Positions 33,558 through 42,080 are shown, numbered from the stretch's first letter. The stretch is DNA of 43,323 nt from Rhodospirillaceae bacterium (GCA_016792585.1 JAEULB010000023.1:1-43323); one strand, 5' to 3'. Numbers and translations: made by a program. Notes: generated by a model from the letters alone, not told the origin.

Positions 33558-34064
33558 ATGCCCTTCTCCATGTACCAGGCAGCCGCGCCCGGCATCCTGC
33601 AGACACTCAAGGCCGTCGACGGCGTTCTCAGCAAGGCCGAAGCCTACGCGACCGAGAAGAAGGTCGACCCGACGGTGCTGCTGAACTATCGCTTGGCGCC
33701 CGACATGTTCGCGCTGACCCGCCAGGTGCAGCTGGTCACCGACTTCGCCAAGAGCACGATGGCCCGCCTCGCCGGCCAGGAAGTGCCGAAGTACGAGGAC
33801 ACCGAGAAGACGATCCCCGAGCTCAAGGCGCGGATCGCCAAGGTCACCGCCTATGTGCAGGGCTTCAAGGCCTCCGACCTCGACGGATCGGAGACGCGCG
33901 ACGTGACGCTGCCGATCGGCGGTCAGCCGATGACGTTCAAGGGGCAGGACTACCTGGTGAACTTCGCTCTGCCGAACTTCTATTTCCACGCCACCGCGGC
34001 CTACTCGATCCTCCGGCACTGCGGCGTCAGCATCGGCAAGCGCGACTTCCTCGCCCGCGCCTGA
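33558..34064 (+). CDS. DUF1993 family protein
   Basis: 168 residues, soluble, helical. The N-terminal MPFSMYQAAAPGILQTLKAVDGVLSKAEAYA, the internal LAPDMFALTRQVQLVTDFAKSTMARLAG and the C-terminal LPNFYFHATAAYSILRHCGVSIGKRDFL match DUF1993 as I know it. That is a DinB-like four-helix family of unknown function. The His in FYFHATAAY is the candidate metal ligand. ATG 33558 begins the conserved start, and upstream in-frame codons look non-coding. It lies 84 bases after the MAPEG gene. Confidence 0.88.
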   Translation: MPFSMYQAAAPGILQTLKAVDGVLSKAEAYATEKKVDPTVLLNYRLAPDMFALTRQVQLVTDFAKSTMARLAGQEVPKYEDTEKTIPELKARIAKVTAYVQGFKASDLDGSETRDVTLPIGGQPMTFKGQDYLVNFALPNFYFHATAAYSILRHCGVSIGKRDFLARA

Positions 34065-34085
34065 CGGCGCGGGCCGGGGGAAAGC

Positions 34086-34169
34086 CTAGCTGAGACCCCC
34101 GAGAAGCCAGACGACGAGGATGATCGGGAGCGGAATTCCGATCAGCCAGAGCAGCAATCCACGACCCAT
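34086..34169 (-). CDS. 27-residue hydrophobic micro-protein
   Basis: ATG 34169 is preceded by a good ribosome-binding site (GAGGAGA, about seven bases upstream) and opens 27 codons ending in TAG at 34086. After MGRG the peptide is almost entirely a single hydrophobic helix (LLLWLIGIPLPIILVVWLLGG), with prolines in the middle. Similar MGRG-type one-helix peptides occur in alphaproteobacteria, to my memory, without known function. It is missed by length filters. The ribosome-binding site, membrane composition and clean stop support it. Confidence 0.62.
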   Translation of the reverse strand: MGRGLLLWLIGIPLPIILVVWLLGGLS

Positions 34170-34234
34170 GGCACGTCTCCTCACGCTTAGAGACCCGAAA
34201 AACGCGTGAGGAGACGGCGGGTTCCTGGGTGCCC

Positions 34235-35113
34235 CTAGGCCCGGGGCCGTGACTTATAGATGACGAAGCCGGCGATCGCGTCGTTGAGCGCCTGGGGCTC
34301 GTCGCCGCGGATCGAGTGGCTGCTCTCCTCGAAGATCCTCAGGTCAGATCCCGGAATCAGGCGGTGGAGCTCCTCGGAGAATTCCGGGGGGCAGATCCAG
34401 TCGTGGCGGCCGGCGAGGATCAGCGTCGGCGCCGTGATGTTCTTGAGCTCGGGCCTGAGGTCGTAGCTCTGCAGGAAGCCTCCGGGCGCGAAGGCCTTGA
34501 GCATCGGCTCGGGCGAATAGGTGCCGCGCTCCCGGCCCGCAGCGGCGGCGGCCGCATCGAACTTCATCGCATACATCGGCCCCATCAGCTCGTAGTAGCG
34601 CCGCATCTTCTCGACGGAATCGAGGCGGCCGGACCAGAGGTCGTCGCAGATCGCCTTCTGCTCGGGGCTCCCGCGCTCGGCGATGATCTGGCGCGCGCGG
34701 GCATTGAAGCCGTAGTGGGAGGCGGTGACGATAAGGATCAGGTGGGAGACCGACTTCGGGTAACGCGCCGCATGCGCTTGGGCGACCATGCCGCCGTAGC
34801 TGGTGCCGATGCTGACGATCGGTCCGAGGCCGAGATGGAGCCGCAGCGCCTCCATGTCCTCGACGTTCTCGTCGAGATTGTACTTGGCGGGGTCTCCCTT
34901 GGCGGAGCGGCCGTGGCCGCGATGGTCGAAGTAGACGAGCTGCATCTTCTCGGCGAGCGGGCTCATGCCGGGCTTGAAGCCGGAGTGATCGCCGCCGGGG
35001 CCGCCATGGATGACGAAGGCAACCGGCTTCTCGCGCATGCGCTTGCCGTCCGGCACCAGGCCGGCGCCTTCGATGTCGAAGTAGATCTCGGTGTCACGAA
35101 CGCGGGCGCGCAT
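34235..35113 (-). CDS. Alpha/beta hydrolase, proline iminopeptidase-like (S33)
   Basis: A 292-residue hydrolase without a signal peptide. The oxyanion motif HGGPGG (36-41) is followed by FDHRGHGRS, the nucleophile S105 in GTSYGG, acid D238 (GRHDWICPP) and base H266 (EESSHSI). The complete triad and HGGPG are typical of S33 proline iminopeptidases, although esterases share them. ATG 35113 has GGAG upstream and begins the conserved domain. It is divergent from the 69-residue gene at 35274. Confidence 0.92.
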   Translation of the reverse strand: MRARVRDTEIYFDIEGAGLVPDGKRMREKPVAFVIHGGPGGDHSGFKPGMSPLAEKMQLVYFDHRGHGRSAKGDPAKYNLDENVEDMEALRLHLGLGPIVSIGTSYGGMVAQAHAARYPKSVSHLILIVTASHYGFNARARQIIAERGSPEQKAICDDLWSGRLDSVEKMRRYYELMGPMYAMKFDAAAAAAGRERGTYSPEPMLKAFAPGGFLQSYDLRPELKNITAPTLILAGRHDWICPPEFSEELHRLIPGSDLRIFEESSHSIRGDEPQALNDAIAGFVIYKSRPRA

Positions 35114-35273
35114 GGGGATCTCCGGATGAAGGGTCGCGAGGCAGGCTAGCGGCACCGCTCGCGCCTCGCCACCCGGCTCGTCCGTTCGCGGAAGACGATG
35201 AAATCGTCGATTTGCTGCAACACAAGCGCGGCGGCCGCGTTTGAATCGGGCTTCCTCCGGCCGGGATCATTCG

Positions 35274-35483
35274 ATGAAGAACGAGTATCAGGACGCGCGG
35301 CAATGGCGCGAGCGGGCACGGCAGCTTCGCCTCCTCGCCAAGCAGATGACGCATCCGAAGGCGCGGAACGATCTGGCGGAGATCGTCGAGCGATGGGAGC
35401 AGGCGGCCCGGGGCGCTGAAGTGAGGCTGCGCCTGGTACGGCGGGCGGAAGGCAAGCGGCAGCCCCAGGGCGAGCTGCGATAA
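35274..35483 (+). CDS. Small charged protein, 69 residues
   Basis: A small, strongly basic helical protein ([20 protein letters not shown], then [21 protein letters not shown]). I do not recognise a named family, although short proteins with this RARxLRxLA pattern are common in rhizobia-like genomes. ATG 35274 is preferred; a TTG at 35241 could add 11 residues. It lies 17 bases before the cysteine-rich copper-binding-type gene, so they probably share a transcript. Confidence 0.72.
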   Translation: MKNEYQDARQWRERARQLRLLAKQMTHPKARNDLAEIVERWEQAARGAEVRLRLVRRAEGKRQPQGELR

Positions 35484-35500
35484 CCGGTACGGAGGTACTC

Positions 35501-35917
35501 ATGCATGCGCTGGAAATGATCGGGACCCATCCGGAGGTGCGGAGCGTCCCGGTGCACGGCGTCGACGCCCTCGCGGCCTGCGTGGAGGCGTGCTTCGACT
35601 GCGCTCAGACCTGCACGGCCTGCGCCGATGCCTGTCTCGGCGAGGAGGGCCTCGAGGACCTGCGCCGCTGCATCCGCCTCAACCTGGATTGCGCGGCGCT
35701 GTGCTCGGCCGCCGGCGAGATCGCTTCCCGGCGGACCCATCCGAACCTGGCCTTGCTGAAGCAGGTGCTGGAGGTATGCGCCGAGGCCTGCCGCATCTGC
35801 GGCGCCGAATGCGCGCGCCACGCCGGCCACCACGAGCATTGCGGGATCTGTCGGAACGCCTGCGACGCCTGCGAGCTGGCCTGCCGTCGGGCGATCGAGG
35901 CGGCCGGCCTCAACTGA
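35501..35917 (+). CDS. Four-helix bundle copper-binding protein (DUF326 type)
   Basis: 138 residues with 18 cysteines, many in C-x2-C or C-x3-C spacing along helices ([34 protein letters not shown]). This is the layout of the Csp/DUF326 copper-storage family, in which cysteines inside a four-helix bundle bind many Cu(I) ions. A His-rich turn ([13 protein letters not shown]) lies near residue 110. No signal peptide is seen, so it is a cytosolic Csp3-like type. GGAGG precedes ATG 35501. A role in copper storage or buffering is inferred from the family. Confidence 0.92.
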   Translation: MHALEMIGTHPEVRSVPVHGVDALAACVEACFDCAQTCTACADACLGEEGLEDLRRCIRLNLDCAALCSAAGEIASRRTHPNLALLKQVLEVCAEACRICGAECARHAGHHEHCGICRNACDACELACRRAIEAAGLN

Positions 35918-35999
35918 CGGAAACCGATACCGGCGGAGTTGAACCGTCCCCCTTCGGTTTGCGAGACTGCCACAGCTCGCAACATCGAAAGCGGAGCCG

Positions 36000-37196
36000 T
36001 TGCTTCTCGATCTCCGTCGCCGCCTCGCGGACGTCCCTTTCGATGCTCGGGCCTGGCAGGATCTCGGACGCGCCGCGCCGGACCTGAACGCCTTCAAGCG
36101 ATCGCTTGCCGTGCTTTCCGAAGATGCGGACGTTCATGCGGAACTGGCCGCGGCGATGTTGACCGGCGGAAGTCACCGCAACGCGGACCGGCCGATCCGC
36201 CGGAGTCTCACGACGGCGCCAGATCGCGCGGATCTGTGGCAGCTCGCGGCGCATCAGGCCTACAGCGTCCGACTTCCGCGCACGGCGATCCGCTTCGCGC
36301 ACCGAGCGCTCGCTGCCGATCCCGGCTTCGACATCGCGCACCGGACGCTCGGCGCCGCTCATCTGCTCGAGAACAATCTTCTGGAGGGATTCTCGGCCTT
36401 CCGCGTCGCGGACCGTTCGATTCAATCCTTGCCGCTTCCGATCTGGAGCGGCGAGCCGCCGGAAGGGCGCGCGATCGTCGTCGTCGGGGAGGAAGGTTTC
36501 GGCGACATGATCCAGATGGCGCGCTTCCTGCCGGCACTTGCCGACCGTGGCGCCGTCGTGACCGTCGTGGTGCCGCAGCAGCTCAGCCGCCTTCTCGCCT
36601 CGATTCCGGGTGTGACGACCGTCGTCGGCGTGAGCCCCGAGGCCTTCGCCTTCTGGGTGCCGCTGATGGCGCTGCCCCAGCTTCTCGGCGTGTCGCGGGT
36701 CGACGGACGGCCCTACCTGAGAGCACCGTCCTCCGGGCCTCGTCTCGCGTCGAGCGAGGATCTGACCGTCGGCATGGCCTGGCGGGGGCGGAAGGCTCAT
36801 CCGAACGATGCGCGACGCTCTCTCGACCTGGACTCGATCGCTCGTCTTCTCTCGACGCCCGGGGTGCGGTTCGTATCGCTCGATCCGAGCGAGGCGCCGT
36901 CGCCGATGCTGTCGGTGCCGCTCGCCGACTTCGCCGATACGGCATTCGTGATGCGGCAGCTCGACCTGGTGATCAGCGTCGACACCTCGACGGCGCACCT
37001 TGCCGGCGCGCTCGGCGTTCCGGCCTGGGTATTCCTGGCCGATACGCCGGAGTGGCGCTGGGGCGTCGCCGGGAAGGAAAGTGCCTGGTACGAGAGCCTT
37101 CGCCTCTACCGCTGCGAGACGTCGGAAGACAGGGCGGCGGTGGTGGCGGCGATGGCGGCGGATCTCGTGGATCTTGCGCGTCGCCGAAAGCGATGA
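36000..37196 (+). CDS. TPR-like plus glycosyltransferase-family-9-like protein
   Basis: This 398-residue protein has a helical, tetratricopeptide-like N-terminal third (residues ~1-135; DLWQLAAHQAYSVRLPRTAIRFAHRALAADPG). A GT9/heptosyltransferase-like part follows. VVVGEEGFGDMIQMARFLPALA resembles the nucleotide-sugar domain start, and ISVDTSTAHLAGALGVPAWVFLADTPEWRWG is the family's C-terminal signature. Similar proteins occur near flagellar or polysaccharide genes. The only start that keeps the frame is TTG 36000, with GCGGAG just upstream. It stands alone, with a tRNA and a chemoreceptor on the other strand downstream. Confidence 0.8.
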   Translation: MLLDLRRRLADVPFDARAWQDLGRAAPDLNAFKRSLAVLSEDADVHAELAAAMLTGGSHRNADRPIRRSLTTAPDRADLWQLAAHQAYSVRLPRTAIRFAHRALAADPGFDIAHRTLGAAHLLENNLLEGFSAFRVADRSIQSLPLPIWSGEPPEGRAIVVVGEEGFGDMIQMARFLPALADRGAVVTVVVPQQLSRLLASIPGVTTVVGVSPEAFAFWVPLMALPQLLGVSRVDGRPYLRAPSSGPRLASSEDLTVGMAWRGRKAHPNDARRSLDLDSIARLLSTPGVRFVSLDPSEAPSPMLSVPLADFADTAFVMRQLDLVISVDTSTAHLAGALGVPAWVFLADTPEWRWGVAGKESAWYESLRLYRCETSEDRAAVVAAMAADLVDLARRRKR

Positions 37197-37203
37197 GGTT
37201 CGG

Positions 37204-37278
37204 TGGTGCCGGCAGAGGGGATTGAACCCCCGACCTTCGGTTTACAAAACCGCTGCTCTACCGCTGAGCTATGCCGGC
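37204..37278 (-). tRNA. tRNA-Thr (anticodon UGU)
   Basis: 75 bases on the minus strand including the encoded CCA. The acceptor stem GCCGGCA/TGCCGGC pairs fully. The D arm is GCTC-AGCGGTA-GAGC and the T arm is GGGGG-TTCAATC-CCCTC with one G-U pair. The anticodon loop TTTGTAA gives UGU. The lowest anticodon-stem pair is G-A, as often seen in this tRNA. It reads ACA/ACG and is a substrate for t6A made by the TsaB complex. Confidence 0.96.
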
Positions 37279-37303
37279 GCCGGTCCCTTTCGGGGCCGGC
37301 GCC
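37276..37303 (-). other. Strong hairpin joining the tRNA-Thr 5' end and its leader
   Basis: GGCGCCGGTCCC (37276-37287) pairs with GGGGCCGGCGCC (37292-37303): 12 pairs, one of them U-G, with a TTTC loop. Three bases of the left arm are the first three bases of the tRNA. It may end transcription from the chemoreceptor gene or compete with tRNA folding before 5' processing. No T-run follows on the minus strand. Confidence 0.4.
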
Positions 37304-37329
37304 GTTCTAGCGCGATTCGTGCGCTTGCT

Positions 37330-39018
37330 CTAGGCCGCGCGGACGGCGACCAGGAAGCGGTCGACCTCGCTCTTGAGCCGCTCGGACTGCTGGGAGACCT
37401 CGCCGGCGGCGGCGAGGACCTGGGTCGCGGCCGATCCGGTCTCGCCCGCGGCCTTGGTGACCTCGACGATGTTGGTCGAGACCTCGTTGGTGCCGTGGGA
37501 CGCCTGCTGGATGTTGCGGGCGATCTCCTGGGTGGCGGCACCCTGCTCCTCGACCGCGGAGGCGATCGCGGTCGCGATCTCGTTGATCTGGCCGATAGTC
37601 TCGGAGATCCCCTTGATCGAGTCGACGGCGTTGCGGGTGGCACCCTGGATCGCGCTCACCTGGCTCGCGATGTCCTCGGTCGCCTTCGCGGTTTGCGAGG
37701 CGAGCGACTTCACTTCGGACGCCACGACCGCGAAGCCCTTGCCGGCTTCGCCGGCGCGGGCGGCCTCAATCGTCGCGTTGAGCGCCAGCAGGGTGGTCTG
37801 GGAGGCGATGTCGTTGATCAGCTGGACGACCTCGCCGATCTTCTGTGCCGCGTCCGCGAGGCCCTGGACTGACGCCGTGGTCGTGGCGGCGGTGTCGACG
37901 GCCTTGCCGGAGATCTTGGTCGACTGGGCGACCTGGCCCGAGATCTCGGTGATCGAGGCGGAGAGCTGCTCGGCCGCGGTCGCGACTGTCTGTGCATTGG
38001 TCGAAGCCTGCTCGGCCGCGGCGGCAACCGCCGTCGACTGACGCGAGGTCTCCTCGGCGGTCGAGGACAGCGCCTCGGCCGAGGCGCGCATCTCGGTGGA
38101 GGCGGTCGCGACCGTCTCGACGACGCCCGAGACCGATGCCTCGAAGCCGTCGGCGAGCTTGGCCAGCATCGCTTTCTTCTCGACCTCGGTCCGGCGCTTG
38201 GTCTCTTCCTGCTCGGCCTGGAGGCGGCGGTTCTCGATGCCGGCCGCCTTGAAGCGCTCGAGCGCGGAGGCGAGTTTGCCGACCTCGTCACTCTGGCCGA
38301 GGGCGGGGACCTGGATCTCGAAGTCGCCCGATGCCACCTTGCCCATCGCGTCGGTCATGCGGCCGAGCGGGCGGGTGACGCCGGCGAGCACGATGAAGAG
38401 GGCGAGCGCCACGCCGACGCCGATGCCGCCGGCCGAGAGCACGATCATCTGCAGGCGCGCATCCTGGTAGGTCGCGAGCACTTCCTTCTGCGACTGCTCG
38501 ACGAATTTGGTGTTGCGGTCCTCGATCGCGCGGATGTGCTTGCGCACCTCGTCGATCGTCTTGGCGCCTTCGTCGGCGACCTGGCCCGCCTCCTTGAGGC
38601 GGCCTTCGCGACCCAGCGTCACGACTTGCTTGTAGGCGGCTTCGTAGCGGCCGACGTCGGCGCGGATGTCGGCGACATTCTTGCGGCCTTCCGGCGTGTT
38701 GACGAGCTGCTCGAGCTGGTCGACGCGTGAATAGAGGCGCTTCAGCTCATCCGCCGACCGGGCCTCGTACTTGTCGCGCTCGGCCTTATCGAGCTCGATC
38801 GGCAGGAACTCGACGTTGCGGGCGAAGGCGAGGAGGTTGGCGGTGGCGCGGCCGCCGGCGATGCCGCGGTCGAACGCGCCGGTGAAGACGGAAGTCTCGC
38901 CGTAGACATGGCCGAGAGAGGTGATGGCGAGGGCGGAAAGCCCGACGGCAAGTGCCGAAAACAGCGCGAGCACGGAGAGAATCTTGGGCGCGATGCCCAG
39001 ATTGCGAAACCGATTCAT
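37330..39018 (-). CDS. Methyl-accepting chemotaxis protein
   Basis: A 562-residue transmembrane chemoreceptor. TM1 is at ~10-32. A periplasmic helical sensor (~33-185) contains the segment [28 protein letters not shown]2 is at ~190-212, the HAMP domain at ~213-265, and the long signalling coiled coil at ~290-560. Its conserved tip is [34 protein letters not shown] 39018 has AGGAT at good distance; an ATG at 39027 is also possible. There is no C-terminal CheR-docking pentapeptide. No che genes are adjacent, so it is an orphan receptor; the ligand is unknown. Confidence 0.95.
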   Translation of the reverse strand: MNRFRNLGIAPKILSVLALFSALAVGLSALAITSLGHVYGETSVFTGAFDRGIAGGRATANLLAFARNVEFLPIELDKAERDKYEARSADELKRLYSRVDQLEQLVNTPEGRKNVADIRADVGRYEAAYKQVVTLGREGRLKEAGQVADEGAKTIDEVRKHIRAIEDRNTKFVEQSQKEVLATYQDARLQMIVLSAGGIGVGVALALFIVLAGVTRPLGRMTDAMGKVASGDFEIQVPALGQSDEVGKLASALERFKAAGIENRRLQAEQEETKRRTEVEKKAMLAKLADGFEASVSGVVETVATASTEMRASAEALSSTAEETSRQSTAVAAAAEQASTNAQTVATAAEQLSASITEISGQVAQSTKISGKAVDTAATTTASVQGLADAAQKIGEVVQLINDIASQTTLLALNATIEAARAGEAGKGFAVVASEVKSLASQTAKATEDIASQVSAIQGATRNAVDSIKGISETIGQINEIATAIASAVEEQGAATQEIARNIQQASHGTNEVSTNIVEVTKAAGETGSAATQVLAAAGEVSQQSERLKSEVDRFLVAVRAA

Positions 39019-39104
39019 GGCGATCATCCTGCGTGGGGAGGGACCGAAACCGGTCCAGAGCGCAGGTCTGCGTCGTCGCCGGCGCGCGGAATATCCGGGC
39101 GCCG

Positions 39105-39132
39105 GGTTAATTCGAGGTGAACAAACTTAACC
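39105..39132. promoter_or_regulatory. GGTTAA/TTAACC inverted repeat upstream of the chemoreceptor gene
   Basis: GGTTAA (39105-39110) and TTAACC (39127-39132) are inverted with a 16-base spacer, about 90-115 bases before the chemoreceptor start. TTAACC resembles a half-site of the alphaproteobacterial regulator CtrA (TTAA-N7-TTAA), but the spacing here is not the classical one. The repeat lies in the only AT-rich part of the 150-base spacer. Confidence 0.35.
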
Positions 39133-39168
39133 GGATGAAAATTTCGATTACATCGCAGGTCCGGCGGT

Positions 39169-40629
39169 TCAGCCGCCGATGCCTGCTTCGATCAGCATGG
39201 TCTTGAGCTGCGTGATCCTCTCGGCGCGCTTGGCCGGGTCCGCGTCGCCGCCGAGATAGGCCGGCATGAAGTCCGGCGCCTTGAGCCGCGTCTCCGCCGC
39301 CTTGCGCGCGCGATCGAGATAGTCGCCTGGAATCAGCATGCCCGAGCGGCAGAGGTCGATCAGCGCCAGCGCCTTCTCGGTGTTGCCTCCGTTCTGGCTC
39401 TCGATCTTCGAGAGCGGATCGGCGGTCTTCAGCGTGTCGGCGTGGAAGGTCTCGACCGTGCGCAGGATCCGCGTCTTGATCGCGCCGATCAGCTCGGCCT
39501 TGCGGATCCGCTTGTGAAAGCGGGCCAGCATCTTGAGCCGTTGCGGAGGCGGCGTGCTTTCGCCGACCAGGCGCTGCGGCGACTGGCAGGCCTGGATCAT
39601 CTGGTCGACCTGTCGAACGATGAACTCGCGCGACCTGTCGCCGATCGGCTCGTCGAGGAACGGCAGCATCGCCTCCAGCTCCTGGGCGATCGACGAGGTC
39701 GGGCCGATGATCTTGTCGATGACCTCGGGATTGAGCAGGCGGCTGGAGCGCCGGTCGAAGGCCGCCTCGGTGACGCTGCCGCCCAACAGCTGGCCGTTCG
39801 TGGTGAGCCGCTTGCGGAGCTTGAGCACCGCCTTGAGCTCGCCCGCCGGCGCGCCGCCGGTCAGACTCGTGCCGCCGTTGATCTCGCGGACGATGATTCC
39901 CTGGAGCGCCGCCTGGGTATTCGGCATCGGCCGGCTGACGAGCAGGCTGGCAAGGCGCTGCGCCGTCATCGGCAGGTTCGCCGGCGGTTCACCGGTGCCG
40001 GTCGAAAGATCCGCCAGGCGATGCAGCTTCTGCTCGAGCGTGGTCAGGCCCTGAAGCAGCTGGTCCGACACCGCGGGCGTGCGCATGAACTCGCCGATGA
40101 GGGGGTCGAGGATCTCGACGACGTCGAGGCTGAGCTCGTCGTCGAGCGACATCACCGCTTCGAACTTCTGTCCGTAGTCCTTCAGCGGGGCCAGCATCCG
40201 CGTGATGGCGATGTAGGCGAGCCACTGTTTCTCGGCCGCGTTGCCGGGAAGGCCTTTGAGCAGAGTCTCGAGCTGGCCGGGCGTCGCGACGGCGTCGGAC
40301 TTCGCCTCGTAGGCGCGGGTCTGGGTCTGCCAGTCGAAGGTGAGCTGGTTCAGTTCCTTCAGCCGGTCGGACACCGACTGCTTCGTTCCGGCGACCTGGG
40401 CGATCGCGACCTTCTGATTGGCGCCAAGGAACACCGAGCCGCTGCTCATCAGCTTTTCCTGGTGCTTGCTCGAATAGAGAAGTTCCAGGGGAACGGTCTT
40501 GGTGGTCTCAAAGAAGGTCCGGCAGGAGCGCCAGATCACGTCGCGCGCCGGCTCGCCGGCAAGCGCTTCGAGCGAGCGGCAGCGAGCCTGCTTGACGACC
40601 GGATCTTCGGTGAGAGGGATGTCTGACAT
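39169..40629 (-). CDS. Uncharacterised helical protein, 486 residues
   Basis: I do not recognise a family. The protein has no signal peptide or TM segment and is rich in predicted amphipathic helices. Notable stretches are a possible Cys pair (C17, C36), TFDWQTQTRAYEAKSDAV, VVEILDPLIGEFMRTP and a basic segment FHKRIRKAELIGAIKTRILRTVETFH. The codon pattern and clean ATG 40629 support a real gene. It lies 139 bases upstream of the chemoreceptor gene on the same strand. A signalling or cyclic-nucleotide-related role would be speculation. Confidence 0.82.
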   Translation of the reverse strand: MSDIPLTEDPVVKQARCRSLEALAGEPARDVIWRSCRTFFETTKTVPLELLYSSKHQEKLMSSGSVFLGANQKVAIAQVAGTKQSVSDRLKELNQLTFDWQTQTRAYEAKSDAVATPGQLETLLKGLPGNAAEKQWLAYIAITRMLAPLKDYGQKFEAVMSLDDELSLDVVEILDPLIGEFMRTPAVSDQLLQGLTTLEQKLHRLADLSTGTGEPPANLPMTAQRLASLLVSRPMPNTQAALQGIIVREINGGTSLTGGAPAGELKAVLKLRKRLTTNGQLLGGSVTEAAFDRRSSRLLNPEVIDKIIGPTSSIAQELEAMLPFLDEPIGDRSREFIVRQVDQMIQACQSPQRLVGESTPPPQRLKMLARFHKRIRKAELIGAIKTRILRTVETFHADTLKTADPLSKIESQNGGNTEKALALIDLCRSGMLIPGDYLDRARKAAETRLKAPDFMPAYLGGDADPAKRAERITQLKTMLIEAGIGG

Positions 40630-40792
40630 GGCTCGTTTCTCGGGCCCCGATGTAAGCGGCGAAGTAAGTCGGAAGCAACCACGGAGAGGGCGCGCGCGCC
40701 GGATTTTCGCGGCAAGTTACTGAAAGATTAGGCGACGCCGACGTGTCGGCGGTCACACTCGGCAAGAAAACACGGGTGAGATGAACAGCCGA

Positions 40793-41659
40793 TTAACGTC
40801 GGCGCGCGATCTCGTAGAGAGCGACCGCGGCGGCGTTCGAGACATTCAGGCTCGCCAGCCGGTTCAAAGTCGGCAGCCGGACGACGAGGTCGCAGCGTTC
40901 CCGAGTCAGGCGGCGAAGGCCGGCGCCCTCCGCGCCGAGCACCAGCGCGACGCGGCCGGTGAGGTCGGCTTCGGCGACGGTCTGCTCGGCTTCCGAGTCC
41001 AGGCCCACGCACCAGAATCCCTGGGCCTTCAACCGGTCGAGCTCGCGCGCCAGGTTCACAACATGCGCGAGAGGAACGAGGTCGAGCGCGCCGGAGGCGG
41101 CCTTGGCGAGCACGCCGGTGGTCCCCGGCGCATGACGGTCCGGCAGCAGCACCGCGTCCGCACCGAAGGCGGCGGCCGAGCGCAAGATCGCGCCGACATT
41201 GTGGGGGTCGGTCACCTGGTCGAGGACGACGACCAGGCCGCGGCCGGCCGGAAGCCCGGCCAGGATCTGGTCGAGATCGGGATCGGGGAGCGGGTCGACG
41301 GCGAGCGCCACCCCCTGGTGGACCGCGCCCGCCGGCAGCAGGCGCTCGATCTCCTCGCGGGAGAGGGTCTCCGGCGGCGGGCCGCCGAGTTCCGCCAGCC
41401 GACGTCCGTGGGTTTCGGCCGCGGCGTCGGTCACCACCAAGCGCCGGCACCGCCGCCGGGGATTGCCGAGGGCGGCCAGGACCGCATGGGGGCCGTAGAG
41501 CCAGGCTTGGCCTCCTGGCGAGCTGGGGCGCCGGTCCGGCTTTCGCTCCGGCCGCCTGTCCGGCCGAGGGCCGGCGGGGGGCTCGGGCCGCTCCCGGCCC
41601 GGGTTTCGGCCGGAATCCGGGCCGGAGCGCCGGCGGTCGGTGGGCTTGCGCCTTGCCAT
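40793..41659 (-). CDS. rlmB: 23S rRNA (guanosine-2'-O-)-methyltransferase RlmB / TrmH family
   Basis: A 288-residue SPOUT methyltransferase that methylates the ribose of G2251 (E. coli numbering) in 23S rRNA. The first ~50 residues are an Arg/Pro-rich tail. A substrate-binding domain follows from GPHAVLAAL (~56). The SPOUT domain contains DQVTDPHNVGAILRSAAAFG (motif 1), LVLGAEGAGLRRL (motif 2) and LNVSNAAAVALYEI (motif 3, the knot). All three are intact. It is divergent from the tRNA-Tyr/tRNA-Gly/tuf cluster. Confidence 0.95.
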   Translation of the reverse strand: MARRKPTDRRRSGPDSGRNPGRERPEPPAGPRPDRRPERKPDRRPSSPGGQAWLYGPHAVLAALGNPRRRCRRLVVTDAAAETHGRRLAELGGPPPETLSREEIERLLPAGAVHQGVALAVDPLPDPDLDQILAGLPAGRGLVVVLDQVTDPHNVGAILRSAAAFGADAVLLPDRHAPGTTGVLAKAASGALDLVPLAHVVNLARELDRLKAQGFWCVGLDSEAEQTVAEADLTGRVALVLGAEGAGLRRLTRERCDLVVRLPTLNRLASLNVSNAAAVALYEIARRR

Positions 41660-41747
41660 GGCGGCTTCTAATATGCTTCCGACACCGAGACGGCAACCTC
41701 TCCCCGACAGACCCCGGGGCGAAAGGTTGTGTGCGTCTTTTTTGGCG

Positions 41748-41777
41748 TTGACGGCGAACGGGCTCCTGTCATATTGC
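41748..41777 (+). promoter_or_regulatory. Promoter of the tRNA-Tyr/tRNA-Gly/tuf cluster
   Basis: TTGACG (41748-41753) matches five of six -35 bases. CATATT (41770-41775, spacer 16) or TATTGC (41772-41777, spacer 18) is the -10 candidate. A GC-rich stretch (CCGGCCGCCGCGCGC) follows, as in stringently controlled stable-RNA promoters. The first tRNA begins about 33 bases downstream. Confidence 0.6.
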
Positions 41778-41809
41778 CCGGCCGCCGCGCGCTGTCCTCG
41801 AGCGGGTCC

Positions 41810-41895
41810 GGAGGGGTGGCCGAGCGGTCAATGGCAGCAGACTGTAAATCTGCCGACTTATGTCTACGCTGGTTCGAATCCAGCCCCCTCCACCA
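41810..41895 (+). tRNA. tRNA-Tyr (anticodon GUA)
   Basis: 86 bases including CCA. The acceptor stem is GGAGGGG/CCCCTCC. The anticodon stem-loop is GCAGA-CTGTAAA-TCTGC with GUA at 41844-41846, and there is a long class II variable arm. The T arm reads GCTGG-TTCGAAT-CCAGC. It is the first gene of the tuf cluster. Confidence 0.97.
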
Positions 41896-42006
41896 CCTCC
41901 CGCTCCTGGCGGGAAACCCGGGGAGCAGGATCTAAGCGACAGACAAACCGACGGCACGCCTTACTTAGGAATTTCAATGAGTTAGAGGCGGAGCGGGCGG
42001 ATCGAC

Positions 42007-42080
42007 GCGGGTGTAGCTCAATGGTAGAGCACCAGCCTTCCAAGCTGGCTACGAGGGTTCGATTCCCTTCACCCGCTCCA
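42007..42080 (+). tRNA. tRNA-Gly (anticodon UCC)
   Basis: 74 bases including CCA. The acceptor stem is GCGGGTG/CACCCGC. The anticodon stem-loop is CCAGC-CTTCCAA-GCTGG with UCC at 42039-42041. The T arm is GAGGG-TTCGATT-CCCTT. It lies 111 bases after tRNA-Tyr and 49 bases before tuf, the usual order in many bacteria. Confidence 0.97.

Noticed and set aside
40736..40751. CGCCGA/TCGGCG hairpin downstream of rlmB as its terminator
   Set aside because: Short stem and, on the minus strand, only a weak T-rich stretch several bases later; not convincing enough to annotate.
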